Source: Tretioscincus oriximinensis (lineage: Eukaryota > Chordata > Lepidosauria > Squamata > Gymnophthalmidae). Taken from it: a stretch of 64,000 nucleotides of DNA. The notes below the pieces were generated by a model. It saw nothing but the letters and a program-made list of their open reading frames with translations. It searched no databases and had not been told where the DNA came from. Shown here one piece after another: positions 60,541-64,000 of the stretch. Location of the stretch: assembly GCA_022410635.1 (NCBI GenBank), contig JAJVDF010000016.1, positions 2,500,543 through 2,564,542 of the forward strand, in the 5' to 3' direction. Positions within the stretch are counted from its first letter, which is position 1. Each line of letters opens with the position of its first letter. The translations under genes were made by a program, and so were the position numbers.

Positions 60541-60614
60541 GTCACCTTATTCGTTCCAGAAAAGGACCTAAAAGGAGTCCGCTATCCAAATGCTATTCCG
60601 GGATAGCATAAGGC

Positions 60615-61798
60615 CAGTGATGGCCAAAGGGTGACACTCCAGATGTTCCTGAACTACAACTCCCAACATTCCATGTGGTTTAGCAGAGTGAGCTTGTGGT
60701 GATTACTCCATGTAGCCTAGCTTCCACACCTTGCTTTCCTTCTAGTTTCCTGCATTCTTGTCCACAATATTAACCTAATCCGGTTCATGTAGATTTCAAT
60801 ATGTTTCTTAGTATTAAATATCTGCTTCTCACAGGAAATCTTATCTACATCCACTGCCACTAGGCTGACCAGATGCCCCCTTTTGGGGGGTCTACCCCGC
60901 CCTCCCGGGGGGGCGCCATTTCCATGTTTTTTGCTGAGGAAAAAAAAATAAAGTTAAAAAATATTTTTTGAAAAAAAAAATTATTTTTTTTTNAAAAAAT
61001 TCACTGCAGCACCACCAGGGGGCTCTGGCATCTGAGACCAGCTCCTGAAGGCACCCTCCCCTCAGTAAAAAAATAAAAATTCTCACACACTTCAAAACTT
61101 TCTCGCACACTTCAAAAAAAAATTTTTTTTATTTTTTAAATTGCTGCACCACCACTAGGGGGTTCTGGCAACTGGGCCCAGCTTCTGAAGGCACCTTCCC
61201 CTCTGTAAAAAAATTAAAAAATTCTGATGTACTCCAAAAAATCTCAGTTTAAAAATTCTCACATGCTTCATTGATTTCTCGGGCAGGAATTTTGGAAGGG
61301 AATGCACGTTGGTGGGTAATTTGCATATTTATGAATATGCAAATTAGCATGAATATTAATTACCCCGGTTTGGGTCTCAGAAAATCTGGTCAGTCTAACT
61401 GCCACCATTAATCCTCATGAACACCTGCCCTCAGGCCTCTGAATGACACAGACAGGTGTGGCTTTTATAACAAATAAATAACAAATAACACAAAGGAAAC
61501 TTAACTTCAAAGTTACTTTTCTTCTTTTCAGCTTAACAATGTCTCAGGTTCATTTGTATCCAGGCCTATCCAGGCCTGTCCTCCACTCAGGCCTCTGCTC
61601 CAGTTTATTTTACTTAAAGGGAGATCTCAATATTTGATTTCGTCCCTTTGGGGTTTATTCTTAGAATTATCATACAGCTTTTCTGCTGTATTTCCAGCCT
61701 TTATTAACTTTATCATTTCTAGGGCTTAACTGTGCTGCAAGTGGAATGGAATGATGGGAGTTGTGGTTCAGAAACATCTGGAGTGTTAGCCATCACTG
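60615..61798. mobile_element. hAT-like element hosting a second element
   Basis: Left CAGTGATGGC ... ACTCCAGATGTTCCTGAACT and right its near complement. The flanks GCATAAGGC and GCATAGGC look like a target duplication with one lost base. The element at 60,861-61,397 lies inside. Confidence 0.65.
60861..61397. mobile_element. hAT-like element with TAGGCTGACCAGAT ends, copy 2
   Basis: Exact 8-bp target duplication ACTGCCAC at 60,853-60,860 and 61,398-61,405. Same structure as 34,519-35,090. Confidence 0.85.
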
Positions 61799-61950
61799 GC
61801 ATAGGCCCTGCTGTGTTGATCCAGAATGGCTTCCAAGAGCCCTTTCTGGCTTAAAAGTGAATTATGAGCCTAAGACAGCCTCAAACAATTTGAGGTCGAG
61901 TGATGAACTTGTTTTCATTGCCAGAAAAAAAGCAGGTCAGGAGTGCTGCA
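61295..61950. repeat. left copy of an exact 656-bp direct repeat
   Basis: Identical to 63,345-64,000 at a fixed offset of 2,050 bases in a line-by-line reading. It covers the end of both nested hAT elements and flanking sequence. Confidence 0.95.
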
Positions 61951-62250
61951 TTTTTAATGGATACACAGAGGAAATTTTAGTAAGTTTTGCCCCATTATAA
62001 TCTGCAAATGCTCTCATCCTTTTTTCCTGATAACCCTAAGTACCAACATCCCAGAGTCGCTTTTTCTTCTTCATTAGACTTGGTGCATTCACAGCTGAAC
62101 AGAAAGGCAGTGGTTCTGACTGAACCAAATGCTTCATGTACTTGCCTGCAATGTCATGTTTAATAATGTTTTAGCATTTGCACAGCAGCATATGTTGTTC
62201 TACTTCCAATGTGGATCTAACTGCTGAATCATTCATCTATGGGATGTGAT
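61951..62250. other. no recognised feature
   Basis: Unrepeated sequence between the duplicated block and the CR1 fragment. Confidence 0.4.
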
Positions 62251-62475
62251 TATTGGTCTATGGAATTTACTTCCGGAAGAGGTGGTGCTAGTCTGGATAA
62301 CTTTAAGATAGGATTAGACAAATTCATGGAAGATGTTTATTGAAAGCTATTAGGATGGATGTCTTGATATTGCCTCCAGGAAGGAAAAATAGGCAGGATT
62401 TGTGAAATACCGTTTACAGGAAGTAAAGAACTGCCCTGGTGGGCCACTGTGTGTGACAGAATGCTGGATTTGTGT
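62250..62475 (+). mobile_element. CR1-like LINE 3' end, old copy
   Basis: GGAATTTACTTCCGGAAGAG to GACAGAATGCTGGATTTGTG, diverged from the family. Confidence 0.65.
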
Positions 62476-62789
62476 GTACAAACGTGTATGATTGCAGCTC
62501 ATCCAGATCTTGCTAAAATTTTAAGGCAGGTGCATACAAAAAGGACCTGAAGAAGCATTCCCCTTTTGCATTCAATCATGTTCATTGTTCTTATACAGTA
62601 TGTGTATACATACTTTCCTAGGATGTGCAAAAAATTGTTTTTGTGGTGTTTCAAGTTCCTTTTCTAAATATTAGGCAGCATTTTTATTAGAGGTGAGCAA
62701 TGGAAGAACTTAATAGTGATTTTTTTTATTTGGTCCCTTTAGCTTTGACCGGGATCAGTGCATAGGACATGTCATAGGGTAACTAAAGG

Positions 62790-63343
62790 CACGAACATAA
62801 GAACATAAGAGCAGCCATACCAGATCGGGCCAGAGCCCATCTAGTCCAGCATTCTGTGTCACACAGAGGCCCAACAGATGCACCTGGGCAGTCCGAAAAG
62901 AGGAAAGCAAAATATGCACCAGTTCATGACTCCCTGCAAATGACATTTCAGAAGCACTACCTGTTGTTCCATCCCAGAGGCAGCATCCAGACATCCATCC
63001 TAGTACCCATTTATACCCTTGGTGTCCATAAATCTGTCTAGTCCTGCCTTGAAGCTATTCAAGCTGTTAACTACTACTATCTCTTCAGGAAGTAAATTCC
63101 ACAGGCCGATGACCCCCTGGGTGAAAAAATACTTTCCTTTCTGTTATCACTTTTTTGCCCATCAGTTTCAAGGAATGCCCCCTGGTCCTAGTATTGTGTG
63201 ATAGAGAAAACATTTTTCTCTATTCACCCTATCCATCCCATGCATGATTTTGTACACTTCAATCAGATCACCTCTAAAACATTGCCTTTTGAGGCTGAAG
63301 AGGCCCAGATGTTGCAGCCTGACTTTATAAGGGAGGTGCTCCA
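62790..63343 (-). mobile_element. CR1-like LINE 3' end cut off by an N
   Basis: Well-preserved 3' UTR and C-terminal coding part. It stops in mid-family at the single N at 63,344, where other copies continue. Confidence 0.85.
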
Positions 63344-63344
63344 N

Positions 63345-64000
63345 GAAGGGAATGCACGTTGGTGGGTAATTTGCATATTTATGAATATGCAAATTAGCAT
63401 GAATATTAATTACCCCGGTTTGGGTCTCAGAAAATCTGGTCAGTCTAACTGCCACCATTAATCCTCATGAACACCTGCCCTCAGGCCTCTGAATGACACA
63501 GACAGGTGTGGCTTTTATAACAAATAAATAACAAATAACACAAAGGAAACTTAACTTCAAAGTTACTTTTCTTCTTTTCAGCTTAACAATGTCTCAGGTT
63601 CATTTGTATCCAGGCCTATCCAGGCCTGTCCTCCACTCAGGCCTCTGCTCCAGTTTATTTTACTTAAAGGGAGATCTCAATATTTGATTTCGTCCCTTTG
63701 GGGTTTATTCTTAGAATTATCATACAGCTTTTCTGCTGTATTTCCAGCCTTTATTAACTTTATCATTTCTAGGGCTTAACTGTGCTGCAAGTGGAATGGA
63801 ATGATGGGAGTTGTGGTTCAGAAACATCTGGAGTGTTAGCCATCACTGGCATAGGCCCTGCTGTGTTGATCCAGAATGGCTTCCAAGAGCCCTTTCTGGC
63901 TTAAAAGTGAATTATGAGCCTAAGACAGCCTCAAACAATTTGAGGTCGAGTGATGAACTTGTTTTCATTGCCAGAAAAAAAGCAGGTCAGGAGTGCTGCA
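63345..64000. repeat. right copy of the exact 656-bp repeat, probable false duplication
   Basis: It begins directly after the single N and runs to the window end without a difference from 61,295-61,950. Confidence 0.9.

Noticed and set aside
61295..64000. Recent biological segmental duplication
   Set aside because: Possible in principle, but perfect identity plus the single N at the junction and the truncated CR1 make an assembly join more likely.

Overview
The window is vertebrate nuclear DNA, most likely from a squamate reptile (a lizard). Three single-copy, intron-containing genes can be read exon by exon. The repeats fit a squamate: two tRNA-headed SINE families with a Bov-B/Sauria-SINE-like 3' tail, CR1 and L1 LINE fragments, a Penelope-like element, SPIN-like hAT transposons and mariner-type MITEs. 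There is no bacterial, viral, CRISPR or operon-like content.

Layout. (1) 1-12,691, plus strand: the last six coding exons of RARS2 (mitochondrial arginyl-tRNA synthetase), with stop codon and a poly(A) signal at 12,982. (2) 13,026-34,042, minus strand: complete SLC35A1 (Golgi CMP-sialic acid transporter), eight coding exons, 338 codons plus stop, every splice phase consistent. Its 3' end meets that of RARS2 tail to tail, with the two poly(A) hexamers only about 40 bp apart. Its start lies beside a palindromic ETS motif and a consensus CRE. (3) 38,492-57,881, minus strand: complete CFAP206 (axonemal radial-spoke protein), twelve coding exons, 621 codons plus stop. A CpG-rich promoter-like block at about 60,100-60,540 carries an RFX X-box, a CCAAT box and a GC box. 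(4) 60,600-64,000: nested hAT elements, CR1 fragments and an exact 656-bp repeat whose second copy begins right after a single N, probably an assembly join. The order CFAP206-SLC35A1-RARS2 is the one known from human 6q15, so the locus is syntenic.

The genes do not form one pathway: one charges mitochondrial tRNA-Arg, one imports CMP-sialic acid into the Golgi, one builds motile cilia. What they share is long-conserved neighbourhood.

I found no undescribed biological system. The observations most worth checking are: hammerhead-ribozyme-like folds in the tail repeat of a Penelope-like element, including an inverted pair bounded by a 12-bp target duplication; four SPIN-like hAT copies with 8-bp target duplications, one inside an L1 and one split by a CR1; nested GC-rich hairpins inside another CR1; a three-copy repeat carrying a ZNF143-like motif; and the probable false duplication at the right edge. 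Gene exon coordinates come from reading splice sites and phases. Repeat boundaries are approximate unless a target-site duplication is quoted.
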